The translations under genes were made by a program, and so were the position numbers. Positions 1 to 7,892 of a DNA stretch of 64,000 nucleotides are shown here, piece after piece; within the stretch, counting starts at the first letter, position 1; each line of letters starts with the position of its first letter. The DNA is from Sphingobacteriales bacterium (GTDB lineage: Bacteria > Bacteroidota > Bacteroidia > UKL13-3). Where the stretch lies: contig JAJTFA010000001.1 in NCBI GenBank assembly GCA_021299635.1, forward strand, positions 657,842-721,841, read 5' to 3'. A model generated the notes under the pieces. That model did no database searches. It was not told where the DNA came from and saw nothing but the letters and a program-made list of their open reading frames with translations.

Positions 1-1
1 G

Positions 2-136
2 GCTCAATGCTATGTTTCTGCCATTCCGTTTTTTGACAAAACCTTGTTAGCTGATTTGTTCTACAATGCAGTATTGTTTGGAGGTTTCTATTTGCTTCAA
101 ATCAATATACCTCAGCTAAAAGAGCAAACAGCTTAA
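2..136 (+). CDS. C-terminal fragment of a small membrane protein, DUF6580-like
   Basis: The window opens inside this gene. The frame beginning at base 2 gives 44 residues and stops at a TAA at 134-136. The fragment is hydrophobic and contains [20 protein letters not shown], which resembles the C-terminus of the DUF6580 family of small putative membrane transport proteins (recognition from memory). The gene is followed at once by a strong hairpin terminator, so this frame is very likely the real end of a transcribed gene. The function is unknown and the family call is tentative because most of the protein lies outside the window. Confidence 0.5.
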   Translation, partial: AQCYVSAIPFFDKTLLADLFYNAVLFGGFYLLQINIPQLKEQTA

Positions 137-157
137 TAACTATAAAATCTTTTTTGA

Positions 158-184
158 AGCCACCTTATGCAGGTGGCTTTTTTT
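158..184 (+). terminator. Rho-independent terminator
   Basis: An 8-bp perfect stem (AGCCACCT at 158-165, AGGTGGCT at 171-178) with a 5-nt loop is followed by seven T (178-184). It ends the gene stopping at 136. It also argues against starting the next gene at the ATG at 167, which lies inside the hairpin. Confidence 0.85.
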
Positions 185-226
185 ATGTTTAAATTTATTA
201 TTTACCTTGTCTTTTTAAAAGCTGCA

Positions 227-1750
227 ATGAAATTCCATTTCCTTTTACCCATTTTAATTTTTAACGGTGTTAATCTGGCCGGTGCCCAACAATTAAAGCT
301 GGAAAATTTGGGTGCAAAAATAAATTCAGCTTACAGTGAGCTTAATCCCATTATTTCTGTCGATGGTAAAACGTTGTACTTCATCAGATCAGGGCATCCT
401 CAAAATAAAGGAGGCTTAAATGGTTCTCAAGATATTTGGATTAGCAAATCAATTGATAGTATAACTTGGGAGGAAGCTCAGCGAGCTCCGGATGAATTAA
501 ACAGGACCAACTATAATACCTTATGGAATGTGAGTCCGGATGGCAACCACCTGCTTATTGGCGGTGCCTATGATGACCAACTGTTTTGGGGAGTAGGTTT
601 TTCGCTGATAAGCAGAGCGAACAATCAATGGGTGCCTGCAAAGTATCTTGAAATAAAAAAGTTTGATAAAATTTGTTTGGGCGAATTTTCATCCGCCTGC
701 ATGGGGGCAGATAACAAATTACTAATCATCAGTTTTTCTGAGAAGGAGGGAAGCACCATAAATAACCTTTATATATCATTTCTTCAAAATAACGGTGCCT
801 GGAGTGAGCCTATGAGCCTAGGAAAAGATGTGAATACTGAATTTGATGAGTCTACACCATTTTTGGCTGCAGATGGCATGACATTGTATTTTAGCAGTGA
901 CAGGCCCGGTGGTATTGGGCAGCATGATATTTATATGACACGCAGGCTAGACGAATCATGGCAAAAGTGGTCGGTTCCGGTTAATCTTGGCAAGCCTATC
1001 AATTCTGAGGTAAAGGAAGGTTTTTATACTTTGCCGGCTTCGGGTGATGTCGCATACTTGGTAAGCAATCATCAATCACTAGGTAAAGCAGATATTTTTA
1101 GGGTAAGAACCACAGCTGAAACTAGACCTGAACCAGTGGTTTTGGTTAAAGGAAGGGTATATAACAGTAAAACAAAAACACCTGTAGAGGCCACAATTAC
1201 CTATGAGGAATTGCCATCAGGACAAATTGCCGGCAGTGCCAATTTTCAATCGGATGGTGAGTATAACCTTGTATTAAGATACGGTAAAAACTATGGAATT
1301 ATAGCTAAGTCTAACGGATACATTCCTATATCTGTTAATATTGATTTGCAAAAGGATAATGCTTATGAAGAACGAAGAATAGACCTGGAAATGGTGCCTA
1401 TAGAAAAAGGCCTAACTATTCGCATCAATAATTTATTCTTTAATACAGGAAAGTGGGAGTTGAAAGAAGAATCTACCCCTGAGATGGAGCGTTTAGTAGA
1501 GTTTATGAAACAGAATAAAAAGGTGCGTATTGAAATTAGCGGACATACAGATGATATAGGGCAGGAAGCGGATAACCTTGCATTGTCTGAAAATAGAGCC
1601 AAAGCAGTTTATGATTATTTGGTAAGCAAAGGTGTTTCGTCAAACCGATTACTGAGTAAAGGATTTGGAGAGGGTAAGCCACTTTTTGAGAATAGTACTG
1701 AAGAGAATAGGCAGCTAAACAGAAGGGTTGAATTCAAAATTTTGGAGTAG
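227..1750 (+). CDS. OmpA-family envelope protein with PD40 propeller and CarboxypepD_reg-like domain (PorE-like layout)
   Basis: A 507-residue exported protein. The ATG at 227 gives a clean signal peptide (MKFHFLLPIL...LAGAQQ); upstream ATGs at 167 and 185 lie in or right after the terminator and are rejected. After the signal come PD40/WD40-like propeller blades (SELNPIISVDGKTLYF; DESTPFLAADGMTLYFSSDR), a CarboxypepD_reg-like beta-sandwich around residues 310-385, and an OmpA C-terminal peptidoglycan-binding domain at about 396-507 with SGHTDD and NRRVEF. Propeller, sandwich, OmpA is the order described for the T9SS protein PorE, but the N-terminal TPR region of PorE is absent. It is probably periplasmic or outer-membrane associated and bound to peptidoglycan. 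Whether it serves T9SS is inference. Confidence 0.85.
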   Translation: MKFHFLLPILIFNGVNLAGAQQLKLENLGAKINSAYSELNPIISVDGKTLYFIRSGHPQNKGGLNGSQDIWISKSIDSITWEEAQRAPDELNRTNYNTLWNVSPDGNHLLIGGAYDDQLFWGVGFSLISRANNQWVPAKYLEIKKFDKICLGEFSSACMGADNKLLIISFSEKEGSTINNLYISFLQNNGAWSEPMSLGKDVNTEFDESTPFLAADGMTLYFSSDRPGGIGQHDIYMTRRLDESWQKWSVPVNLGKPINSEVKEGFYTLPASGDVAYLVSNHQSLGKADIFRVRTTAETRPEPVVLVKGRVYNSKTKTPVEATITYEELPSGQIAGSANFQSDGEYNLVLRYGKNYGIIAKSNGYIPISVNIDLQKDNAYEERRIDLEMVPIEKGLTIRINNLFFNTGKWELKEESTPEMERLVEFMKQNKKVRIEISGHTDDIGQEADNLALSENRAKAVYDYLVSKGVSSNRLLSKGFGEGKPLFENSTEENRQLNRRVEFKILE

Positions 1751-1868
1751 TCAGGATTTGCAAAATTTGCAAAATTATGAGGCATTACTTGTATCATTTG
1801 CCAAATTTGTTTGAGGTAATGTTTATTATCGATATATCATTATAAAAGAACAACCACAGATTTGTATT

Positions 1869-2963
1869 ATGACAAAATATAAAAGAATCCTTACCATACT
1901 GTTTTGCCTTGCAGCGTTCATTCGGCAAACCAACGCTCAGCATGATAGCGCAAAGTTTCATAAAACCATTCTGCCAATTTTGCTTTACGACCCTTTTACC
2001 GGCCTTGGTTATGGAGGAATGTGTAACCTGAATTTTTTAATGGGAGATGCTTCCAATACGCGTTATTCAAACGCACAGGCGATAGCCATGTACACTACCA
2101 ATGATCAGCTTATGCTTCAGATAAATCATCAGATATTTAGCAAAGGCGAAAAGTGGATATGGCAAGGAAGGCTTATGTTTTTAGACTGGCCAGAGTATGC
2201 CTATGGTTTCGGAGGTAATACGCCCGATGATGAAGCCACTACCAAAGAACGCATTCATTACAAAGCAATTGAATTGGAGGAGCGTGTGCTAAAACGTTTG
2301 GGGCAGTCAAAAAATTTTTTCGGATTACACTATCGTTTATATGCAAGCTACAATATGCATAGCGAAACAGGTGGTCATAGTTATTTTATGGATAAAGGCG
2401 TTGGAAATGATGGTTATGTTGCATCTGGTTTCGGTGCTCATTTTATTCATGATAGCAGAGATAATGTGCAAAATGCCAGCAAAGGTTTTTTTCTGGAACT
2501 GGCAGCTAATCCTTATTTAAAACCCACAGGAAGCATACAAAATTGGTTCAATCTGCGCTTAGATGGAAGATATTATCTATCGAACCGAAATGTTACCAAA
2601 ACATGGGCCAGTCGTTTACTTGTTGAACATGCGTCTAAACAAGTACCCTATATGTTAACACCCATGACAGGAAGATATTTTTTAACAAGGGGTTATGTGC
2701 AGGGGCGTTATAGGGGCAACAGTTTGCTCACACTAGAATCTGAATACCGAGCACAAATCTGGAAATGGCTTGGAGGTGTTCTGTTTGCCAATGTGCATAG
2801 TGTTAGTGAGGAGAATGGTGCGTTTAAATATGTTAATCCTGCAGCAGGCGGTGGATTAAGGTTTATGCTCAATAAAGAGCAGCGCACCAACTTGAGAATT
2901 GATTATGCCAGGGGATTAAATGATAACAGCGGTCTTTATTTTCAGATAACCGAAGTGTTTTAA
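1869..2963 (+). CDS. BamA/TamA-like outer-membrane beta-barrel protein
   Basis: A 364-residue protein with a signal peptide (cleavage near residue 23, RQTNA-QH) followed by alternating-strand sequence typical of a 16-strand barrel. It has the pattern of the Omp85 C-terminal domain without POTRA domains: GLGYGG near the start, FIHDSRDNVQNASKGFF (the D-R-D-N strand motif of surface-antigen barrels), RGYVQGRYRG in the lid-loop position, and a terminal phenylalanine. Similar short Omp85-like proteins are common in Bacteroidota and have no firm role. It follows the OmpA-type gene after 118 bp and ends 31 bp from the convergent ABC ATPase gene. Confidence 0.75.
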   Translation: MTKYKRILTILFCLAAFIRQTNAQHDSAKFHKTILPILLYDPFTGLGYGGMCNLNFLMGDASNTRYSNAQAIAMYTTNDQLMLQINHQIFSKGEKWIWQGRLMFLDWPEYAYGFGGNTPDDEATTKERIHYKAIELEERVLKRLGQSKNFFGLHYRLYASYNMHSETGGHSYFMDKGVGNDGYVASGFGAHFIHDSRDNVQNASKGFFLELAANPYLKPTGSIQNWFNLRLDGRYYLSNRNVTKTWASRLLVEHASKQVPYMLTPMTGRYFLTRGYVQGRYRGNSLLTLESEYRAQIWKWLGGVLFANVHSVSEENGAFKYVNPAAGGGLRFMLNKEQRTNLRIDYARGLNDNSGLYFQITEVF

Positions 2964-2994
2964 TAAACCTGATTAATTTTTTTAGGTCGTTGAT

Positions 2995-3681
2995 TTAAGA
3001 CACAATTGTATCACTCTCTATTTTGCCATCGCGCATGCGCACAATTCTTTTCGCTCTGCGGGCAATATCTTCCTCGTGTGTTACAATGACTACGGTATTC
3101 CCCTTCTGGTGTATTTCCTCCATCAACTCCATAATTTCATAACTGGTCTTGGTATCAAGATTTCCTGTGGGCTCATCGGCAAGTATAATGGAGGGATCAT
3201 TTACTAATGCACGTGCAATAGCTACCCGTTGTCTTTGCCCGCCCGAAAGTTCGTTAGGTTTATGGGTTATCCTGTCTGATAAACCTACATTGCTTAAAAC
3301 ATCTTTGGCTCTTTGTATTCTGTCTTTTTTGCTTTTACCGGCATAAACAAGCGGAAGTGCTACGTTATCCAGTGCAGTGCTTCTGGCAAGTAGATTAAAA
3401 GTTTGAAAAACAAACCCAATTTCTTTGTTCCTTATTTCGGCAAGTTCATTATCACTGAGATTGCTTACATTGTTGTTGTTTAACACATAGCTGCCTGAGG
3501 TTGGTGTATCCAAGCAACCCAGAATATTCATAAGGGTTGATTTACCCGAGCCAGATGGGCCCATGAGTGCCACATACTCTCCTCTATTGATAATCAGATT
3601 TACACCTCTAAGTGCTTGTACCTCCACTTCTCCAATTTTAAAATGTCGGGTAATATCTTTTAATTCAATAACTGCAGGCAT
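2995..3681 (-). CDS. ABC transporter ATP-binding protein, LolD/MacB type
   Basis: A 228-residue nucleotide-binding subunit. Walker A is GPSGSGKST at 41-49, the Q-loop is at VFQTFN (91-96), the signature LSGGQ starts at 145, Walker B with catalytic Glu is IILADE (165-170), and the switch His is H202. Length and the sequence [16 protein letters not shown]-type opening fit the LolD/MacB/FtsE class, which drives lipoprotein release or mechanotransmission across the inner membrane. No permease gene is adjacent, so the partner must be elsewhere. It is the last gene of the pyrE-plsC-gatC operon, starting 17 bp after the gatC stop. Confidence 0.9.
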   Translation of the reverse strand: MPAVIELKDITRHFKIGEVEVQALRGVNLIINRGEYVALMGPSGSGKSTLMNILGCLDTPTSGSYVLNNNNVSNLSDNELAEIRNKEIGFVFQTFNLLARSTALDNVALPLVYAGKSKKDRIQRAKDVLSNVGLSDRITHKPNELSGGQRQRVAIARALVNDPSIILADEPTGNLDTKTSYEIMELMEEIHQKGNTVVIVTHEEDIARRAKRIVRMRDGKIESDTIVS

Positions 3682-3698
3682 ATTTTGATAGGGGATTG

Positions 3699-3989
3699 TT
3701 ATTTATCCAAAAACTTAGGAACCCTGAAGTAATCAGAATCTTTTTTAGGCGCGTTTTTAAGTGCCTCATCTTTACTAATGGTTTGAATCACCTCGTCTTC
3801 ACGTAAAACATTCACAGCATCGCTCATAAAAATTAAAGGCTCAACGCCTGTGGTGTCTATCTCGTTTAATTTTTCAATAAAGGTTAAAATACGCGACAAA
3901 TCATTTTTGATATGCTCTTTTTCGTCACCATTAAATTCAAGTTTAGCTAGGTCGGCCAGCTTATCAATCAACTCATTCGAAATATCCAT
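3699..3989 (-). CDS. gatC: Asp-tRNA(Asn)/Glu-tRNA(Gln) amidotransferase subunit C
   Basis: A 96-residue protein of normal GatC length. It opens with the usual [13 protein letters not shown] helix and continues with [23 protein letters not shown], the conserved GatC core, and ends with the short peptide FRVPKFLDK. GatC holds GatA and GatB together in the complex that amidates Glu-tRNA(Gln) and Asp-tRNA(Asn). gatA and gatB are not in this window, which is common for this dispersed operon. Its start overlaps the end of plsC by 17 bp, so the two are probably translationally coupled. Confidence 0.92.
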   Translation of the reverse strand: MDISNELIDKLADLAKLEFNGDEKEHIKNDLSRILTFIEKLNEIDTTGVEPLIFMSDAVNVLREDEVIQTISKDEALKNAPKKDSDYFRVPKFLDK

Positions 3990-4722
3990 GTTGTGCTAAT
4001 TTAGCTGCAATAATATCAAAAACTTTTTGCTTAAGGGCTGGTAAATCTTCATCTGTCATTCCTGCTGTTGGTATAGGTTTATGGATGAATTGCAAAACGG
4101 TACCCGGTCTGAAGTGAAACCCTCCGTAATCAGGTAATATTCTCCAGTTGTGAATAATTGTTACGGGTAAAATATCAGATTGGCTTTCAATGGCCATTTT
4201 AAATGCGCCATCTTTAAATTTGCCAAGTTTTGGTGTATAAACGGGAATAGTGCCCTGAGGGAATATGACAATACTCTTTTTATGCTTCATCAACTGGTCT
4301 TTTGCCTTTTGATATGCCATTGCGGAGTGTCGTGCACTTTTCCGATCAACAGCAATATCGATGGTTCTGAAGAAAATACCGAAAACAGGAACTTTTGCAA
4401 GCTCAATTTTAGCCATAAAGTTAAAGTCGAGTTTAAGCTTAACCGTTAGGGTTACGATATCCAGTTTAGATGTATGATTGGGGGTGATCACATACGCTTT
4501 TGAATCATCAATGGGTTCTTCCATGAATTGTTTAACCTTAATAAAGCCGCCTAAAAAGAGCCAGCGGCCCCAAAATCTGCGCAGGCGGTGCCCAAGGTGG
4601 TAGCGTTTTGGATGGGCAAGCGTATATAAAAAGCCAGGATACAAAACCAAAAAGCCTAAAAAAGTAATGAGGGCAAAGTAGCATGCCATCAATACCTTTA
4701 ATATATTCTTAATTGCCTTCAT
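3973..4722 (-). CDS. plsC: 1-acyl-sn-glycerol-3-phosphate acyltransferase
   Basis: A 249-residue membrane-bound acyltransferase that makes phosphatidic acid from lysophosphatidic acid. An N-terminal hydrophobic segment (about residues 6-32) precedes the catalytic H-X4-D box at NHTSKLD (His83, Asp88). The third block reads FPQGT (154-158) where most PlsC proteins have FPEGT, so a residue thought to bind the glycerol phosphate is Gln instead of Glu. It overlaps pyrE by 14 bp upstream and gatC by 17 bp downstream. The family is clear; the exact acyl acceptor is not proven, since lysophospholipid acyltransferases share the fold. Confidence 0.87.
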   Translation of the reverse strand: MKAIKNILKVLMACYFALITFLGFLVLYPGFLYTLAHPKRYHLGHRLRRFWGRWLFLGGFIKVKQFMEEPIDDSKAYVITPNHTSKLDIVTLTVKLKLDFNFMAKIELAKVPVFGIFFRTIDIAVDRKSARHSAMAYQKAKDQLMKHKKSIVIFPQGTIPVYTPKLGKFKDGAFKMAIESQSDILPVTIIHNWRILPDYGGFHFRPGTVLQFIHKPIPTAGMTDEDLPALKQKVFDIIAAKLAQHGYFE

Positions 4723-5371
4723 TGATTATTTGTTCTTTCCAGGTTGAGGGAGATTTTCTCCATTCCGCTAATTGTTCAAGTTGGTTTGCTTTTACTCTTC
4801 CTGTTTTTGCAGCCAGTTCTATGAGCACGTTATAATCACTCAAAGAAAAGTAAGGACAACCTGCCTCCTCAAACGCTTGTTTAGCCGCTTCAAACCCATA
4901 GGTAAAAATTGATACCATGCCCAATACCTCGCAACCAAATGCGCGCAATGCTTCAACCGCCTGAAGGCTGCTTTTGCCGGTAGATACAAGGTCTTCAACT
5001 ACTACAACTTTATCGGCAGGCTTAATATCACCTTCAACCTGTTTACCCATACCATGCTTCTTGGCTTCGCTGCGCACATAGCCAAAAGGTAATCCCAGCT
5101 CATCTGCTGCTAGTGCTCCCGGTGCAATACCTGCTGTTGCTACGCCAATAACTGCTTGTGCAGTAGGAAATTTTTCTTGAATAAGTTTTCCCAAAGCTGC
5201 TTTTATATAGTTTCTTACATTGGGGTGTGAAAGACTTAAACGGTTATCGCTATATATAGGCGAACGCCATCCAGAAGTCCAAGTAAATGGCTGGTCAGGA
5301 CTTAGTTTAATGGCATTAATTTCTAACAAATATTCTGCTATCTTTGAGGCGGTAGTCAATGTTTCTTGCAT
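4709..5371 (-). CDS. pyrE: Orotate phosphoribosyltransferase
   Basis: A 220-residue enzyme that joins orotate to PRPP to give OMP in pyrimidine synthesis. The PRPP-binding motif VVVVEDLVSTGKSS lies at about 122-135, and TWTSGWRSPIYSDNR near the N-terminus is the usual OPRTase substrate region. The frame is open upstream to 5566, but the ATG at 5371 (MQETLTTASKIAEYLL) gives the family length and avoids overlap with the divergent NUDIX gene. It heads the operon pyrE-plsC-gatC-ABC ATPase. A perfect -7 box lies only 4 bp upstream of the start codon, so the transcript may be leaderless. Confidence 0.93.
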   Translation of the reverse strand: MQETLTTASKIAEYLLEINAIKLSPDQPFTWTSGWRSPIYSDNRLSLSHPNVRNYIKAALGKLIQEKFPTAQAVIGVATAGIAPGALAADELGLPFGYVRSEAKKHGMGKQVEGDIKPADKVVVVEDLVSTGKSSLQAVEALRAFGCEVLGMVSIFTYGFEAAKQAFEEAGCPYFSLSDYNVLIELAAKTGRVKANQLEQLAEWRKSPSTWKEQIINEGN

Positions 5372-5375
5372 CAGG

Positions 5376-5383
5376 CAAATGTA
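5376..5383 (-). promoter_or_regulatory. Candidate -7 box of the pyrE operon (TACATTTG)
   Basis: Read on the minus strand this is TACATTTG, a full match to the Bacteroidota TAnnTTTG element. No good TTG lies at the -33 distance. The box is 4 bp from the pyrE ATG and contains the start codon of the divergent NUDIX gene (5379-5381). Confidence 0.45.
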
Positions 5384-5984
5384 TAAAATATTCATCAACG
5401 AGAAACCCTTTATTATTACAGAAAAAGATTCTGATGATATACTATATGCCAAGTGCAGAAGGGTTACATATGCCCCTGAAAAAGTATTGGAGTTTATCAA
5501 AGATACTGAGGGTATGAGCTCAAAAGGTATGCTATTGTTAACTGATGATTCTAATTTTGCCTTCAATGATTTTTACACGCATTTTGTTGCTATAGAAGCA
5601 TCCGGAGGTGTGGTGTTTAATGATAAAAATGAATTGCTCCTTATAAAACGCATGGGTAAATGGGATTTGCCAAAAGGTAAAATTGATGCCGGTGAAACCT
5701 TAGAAGAAGCAGCCTTGAGAGAGGTGGAGGAGGAATGCGGAATTGGCAGTTTAACGCTTGGTAAAAAATTGCCGCCAACCTACCATACTTATAAAATGCA
5801 TAACCATCGTTTCTTAAAAATAACCCGTTGGTTTGAAATGCGCACAGCATGGGATAAGGAACTTATTCCTCAAACCGAAGAGCAAATAACAGAGGCTGCA
5901 TGGTTTGCCATGAAAAAGAAAGATCTGAAGGAACTGGATACTTATACTTCTATAAGTGATTTGCTTGCAGGTGTTCTTAATTAA
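5379..5984 (+). CDS. NUDIX hydrolase
   Basis: A 201-residue protein. The NUDIX box runs from about residue 100 to 122 (GKIDAGETLEEAALREVEEE), with the G-x5-E-x7-RE-x2-EE pattern intact, so the metal-binding catalytic residues are present. About 70 residues precede the NUDIX fold (MYKIFINEKPFIITEKD...), an N-terminal extension of unknown role also seen in Bacteroidota relatives. The ATG at 5379 is chosen because upstream in-frame codons lie inside pyrE. The two start codons are divergent and only 7 bp apart. The substrate cannot be told; ADP-ribose, (d)NTPs and dinucleoside polyphosphates are all possible. Confidence 0.88.
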   Translation: MYKIFINEKPFIITEKDSDDILYAKCRRVTYAPEKVLEFIKDTEGMSSKGMLLLTDDSNFAFNDFYTHFVAIEASGGVVFNDKNELLLIKRMGKWDLPKGKIDAGETLEEAALREVEEECGIGSLTLGKKLPPTYHTYKMHNHRFLKITRWFEMRTAWDKELIPQTEEQITEAAWFAMKKKDLKELDTYTSISDLLAGVLN

Positions 5985-6451
5985 CCATGCTTGTATTGCA
6001 CCTCTGCAGGAAGATATGCCGAAGCATCGCCACCATTTCGTATTAAATCCCTCACCACGGATGAGCTGATTGGCGTATAAGCAGGATCACACATCAAAAA
6101 TACTGTTTCAGCATTTGGATAAATCAACTTATTCATCTGTGCGATATTTTTTTCATAATCAAAATCGGCCATGTTTCGCAAACCTCTTAGAATGTAGTTG
6201 GCCCCAACCTCTTGGCAGCATTCTACGGTTAATCCTTCATAGCGCACCACGCGTACTTTGTTATTGCTTTTATACATGTCTTTTATCCATGCTTCCCGTT
6301 TTTCTATGTCAAAAAGGGTGCTTTTGCTGCTGTTAATGCCAATGCCAATTACAATCTCATCAAACAACTGCATGGCACGCTCAACGATATTGGCATGGCC
6401 AATGGTTATTGGGTCGAATGTTCCCGGGAACAGAGCTATGCGTTTATTCAT
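5981..6451 (-). CDS. coaD: Pantetheine-phosphate adenylyltransferase
   Basis: A 156-residue enzyme of coenzyme A synthesis that transfers AMP from ATP to 4'-phosphopantetheine. The nucleotidyltransferase T/HIGH region reads FPGTFDPITIGH at 8-19, and the C-terminal ISSSVVRDL matches the family ISSTxVRE motif. RGLRNMADFDYE is the usual substrate loop. It is the last gene of the minus-strand operon DUF3822-rsmD-coaD, starting 12 bp after the rsmD stop. Its stop codon shares a TTAA tetranucleotide with the stop of the convergent NUDIX gene. Confidence 0.95.
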   Translation of the reverse strand: MNKRIALFPGTFDPITIGHANIVERAMQLFDEIVIGIGINSSKSTLFDIEKREAWIKDMYKSNNKVRVVRYEGLTVECCQEVGANYILRGLRNMADFDYEKNIAQMNKLIYPNAETVFLMCDPAYTPISSSVVRDLIRNGGDASAYLPAEVQYKHG

Positions 6452-6463
6452 TCTGAATATTTT

Positions 6464-7012
6464 TTAAGGAGTTACTGGCACGTTACGAAAGAAAGAAAAT
6501 GCAGACTGGCCGTAAACTCTTTTATCAAAAAAACCGATTTCATGGCTCAAATCCAAATTACTTTCATGCTCAAGTATGAGCCAACCTCCTTTATTAAGCA
6601 AACCATTTCGGTTAATGATTGAAGGAATTTGAATAATTTCCTTCATGGTATAAGGGGCGTCTGCAAAAATAATATCAAAAGTGTGGGTACATTTATTTAA
6701 ATAACCCACTGCATCGCTCTTCATACATTGCAGTTTTGCGAATTGATATTTTGTTGCTATTTCTTTAATCCATGCTACACACTTTCCATGAAGGTCAACT
6801 GCTATTACCTGTGGAGCACCTCTCGAGCAAAACTCTAAGGCAATATTACCAGTTCCTGAAAATAAATCGAGCACCTCTGTTTGGTGAAGGTCAAAATTAT
6901 TCTCCAGAATATTGAATAAGCTTTCTTTTGCACGGTCTGTAGTTGGCCTTACCGGCAACCCTTTTGGCGGATGCAGAATAATGCCTTTTAATGAGCCTCC
7001 TATAATCCGCAC
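6464..7012 (-). CDS. rsmD: 16S rRNA (guanine(966)-N2)-methyltransferase
   Basis: A 182-residue SAM-dependent methyltransferase that modifies G966 of 16S rRNA. MRIIGGSLKG and VRPTTDRAKESLFNIL are the conserved N-terminal RsmD motifs; SAM motif I is DLFSGTGNIALE at 49-60. The catalytic motif IV, normally DPPY or DPPF, reads DAPY at 118-121. Overall similarity makes the assignment firm; the Pro-to-Ala change is unusual and I cannot tell if it is clade-typical. It overlaps the upstream DUF3822 gene by 13 bp, which suggests coupling. Confidence 0.92.
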   Translation of the reverse strand: MRIIGGSLKGIILHPPKGLPVRPTTDRAKESLFNILENNFDLHQTEVLDLFSGTGNIALEFCSRGAPQVIAVDLHGKCVAWIKEIATKYQFAKLQCMKSDAVGYLNKCTHTFDIIFADAPYTMKEIIQIPSIINRNGLLNKGGWLILEHESNLDLSHEIGFFDKRVYGQSAFSFFRNVPVTP

Positions 7013-7866
7013 AGTAATGCTGCTAATGATTGGTAGTATTGCTGATCTTGAAATTCACGAAATGCTGCAGGATAAATAAACTCTTCAGGTCTGGTTTGTA
7101 GCAGAACTTCAGGTATATATTTTTTGAGCATGTTAATCAGTGCATCCGACTGACTTACCTCGCCCGATAGTAGAACGGCAAGTTTATCATTATTCATTTT
7201 CTGCTGCTCTGCAACCGATAAGAGAAAGAACACAATATCGGTATCAGCCTCGAAAGGAAAGGTGTTTACAAATTGCAATTGGCCATTGCGAATGTGCACC
7301 ACATCCATAAATTGCTTATGCAGATTAACATGCAAGAGGTCTTTCTCTGATTTGCTAATGGAGTTGAAGATACTTTCTACATATACCCCGGCAGTATGAA
7401 GGATAAGTGAACCCGGAAGTACGTGTCTTAAATTTTGCATGAGGAGAGCAGGAGCGGCATAAATACAAACATGGTTGCTGGTTCTGTTATACAGGATTTC
7501 ATGTGAGCCGCCAACTCTATGAACCATTTTAAGGTAACTTCCAGCCTTCTCTGCAATAAACAAAGCTTCGGGGATAATGGTATAACAGCTGTTTTCAATG
7601 AGCACCACTCTTTGTTGAAAGTCAACTCCCGCAAATTCTCCTTGTTCAATCCATTCTGTTAATTGCTTTGCCGTGGCTTCTGCTGTTTTAAAACTGCCCG
7701 TGTCAATTGCCTTTAAGCCCATTACTTCTTTTTGAATCATATCGGCTGCTAATAAAATAATACCCTGAGGAGCTACGGTGATAAATAAGGTGCAGTTTGC
7801 CGCCTTCTCATTCAGTTGCTCTCGGTTAAGGTAATTTTTTACGGATGCAGTGGTTTGTGCTTGCAT
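7000..7866 (-). CDS. DUF3822 family protein
   Basis: A 288-residue protein matching the Bacteroidota family DUF3822, which typically sits next to rsmD as here. There is no signal peptide and no membrane segment, so it is cytosolic. From memory the family has an actin-like ATPase fold (two similar lobes); the sequence shows alternating beta and alpha segments consistent with this, such as CTLFITVAPQGIILLAADM and DTDIVFFLLSVAEQQKMNNDK. No function is known. Conserved neighbourhood with rsmD hints at a link to ribosome maturation, which is inference. It heads the operon with rsmD and coaD. Confidence 0.82.
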   Translation of the reverse strand: MQAQTTASVKNYLNREQLNEKAANCTLFITVAPQGIILLAADMIQKEVMGLKAIDTGSFKTAEATAKQLTEWIEQGEFAGVDFQQRVVLIENSCYTIIPEALFIAEKAGSYLKMVHRVGGSHEILYNRTSNHVCIYAAPALLMQNLRHVLPGSLILHTAGVYVESIFNSISKSEKDLLHVNLHKQFMDVVHIRNGQLQFVNTFPFEADTDIVFFLLSVAEQQKMNNDKLAVLLSGEVSQSDALINMLKKYIPEVLLQTRPEEFIYPAAFREFQDQQYYQSLAALLCGL

Positions 7867-7884
7867 TGGCTTTGCTTACTTTCG
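7854..7884 (+). promoter_or_regulatory. Promoter of the thioesterase gene
   Basis: TTTG at 7854-7857 and TACTTTCG at 7877-7884 are 19 bp apart, the spacing of the Bacteroidota -33/-7 promoter. The -7 box differs from TAnnTTTG at one position; the same TACTTTCG occurs before sufB. Transcription would begin near 7890, about 25 nt before the ATG at 7915. Confidence 0.6.
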
Positions 7885-7892
7885 CAGCGCAT

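Noticed and set aside
167-226. Upstream ATGs (167, 185) as start of the OmpA-family gene
   Set aside because: The first lies in the loop of a strong terminator and the second right after its T-tract; neither improves the signal peptide, while the ATG at 227 gives a normal one.
2964-2994. Hairpin (ACCT...AGGT with a T-run) between the convergent barrel and ABC ATPase genes as a terminator
   Set aside because: The stem is only 4-5 bp with a loop of 13 or more; not convincing.
5372-5566. Extended N-terminus of PyrE up to 5566
   Set aside because: It would be antisense to the start of the NUDIX gene and give 65 residues not found in the family.
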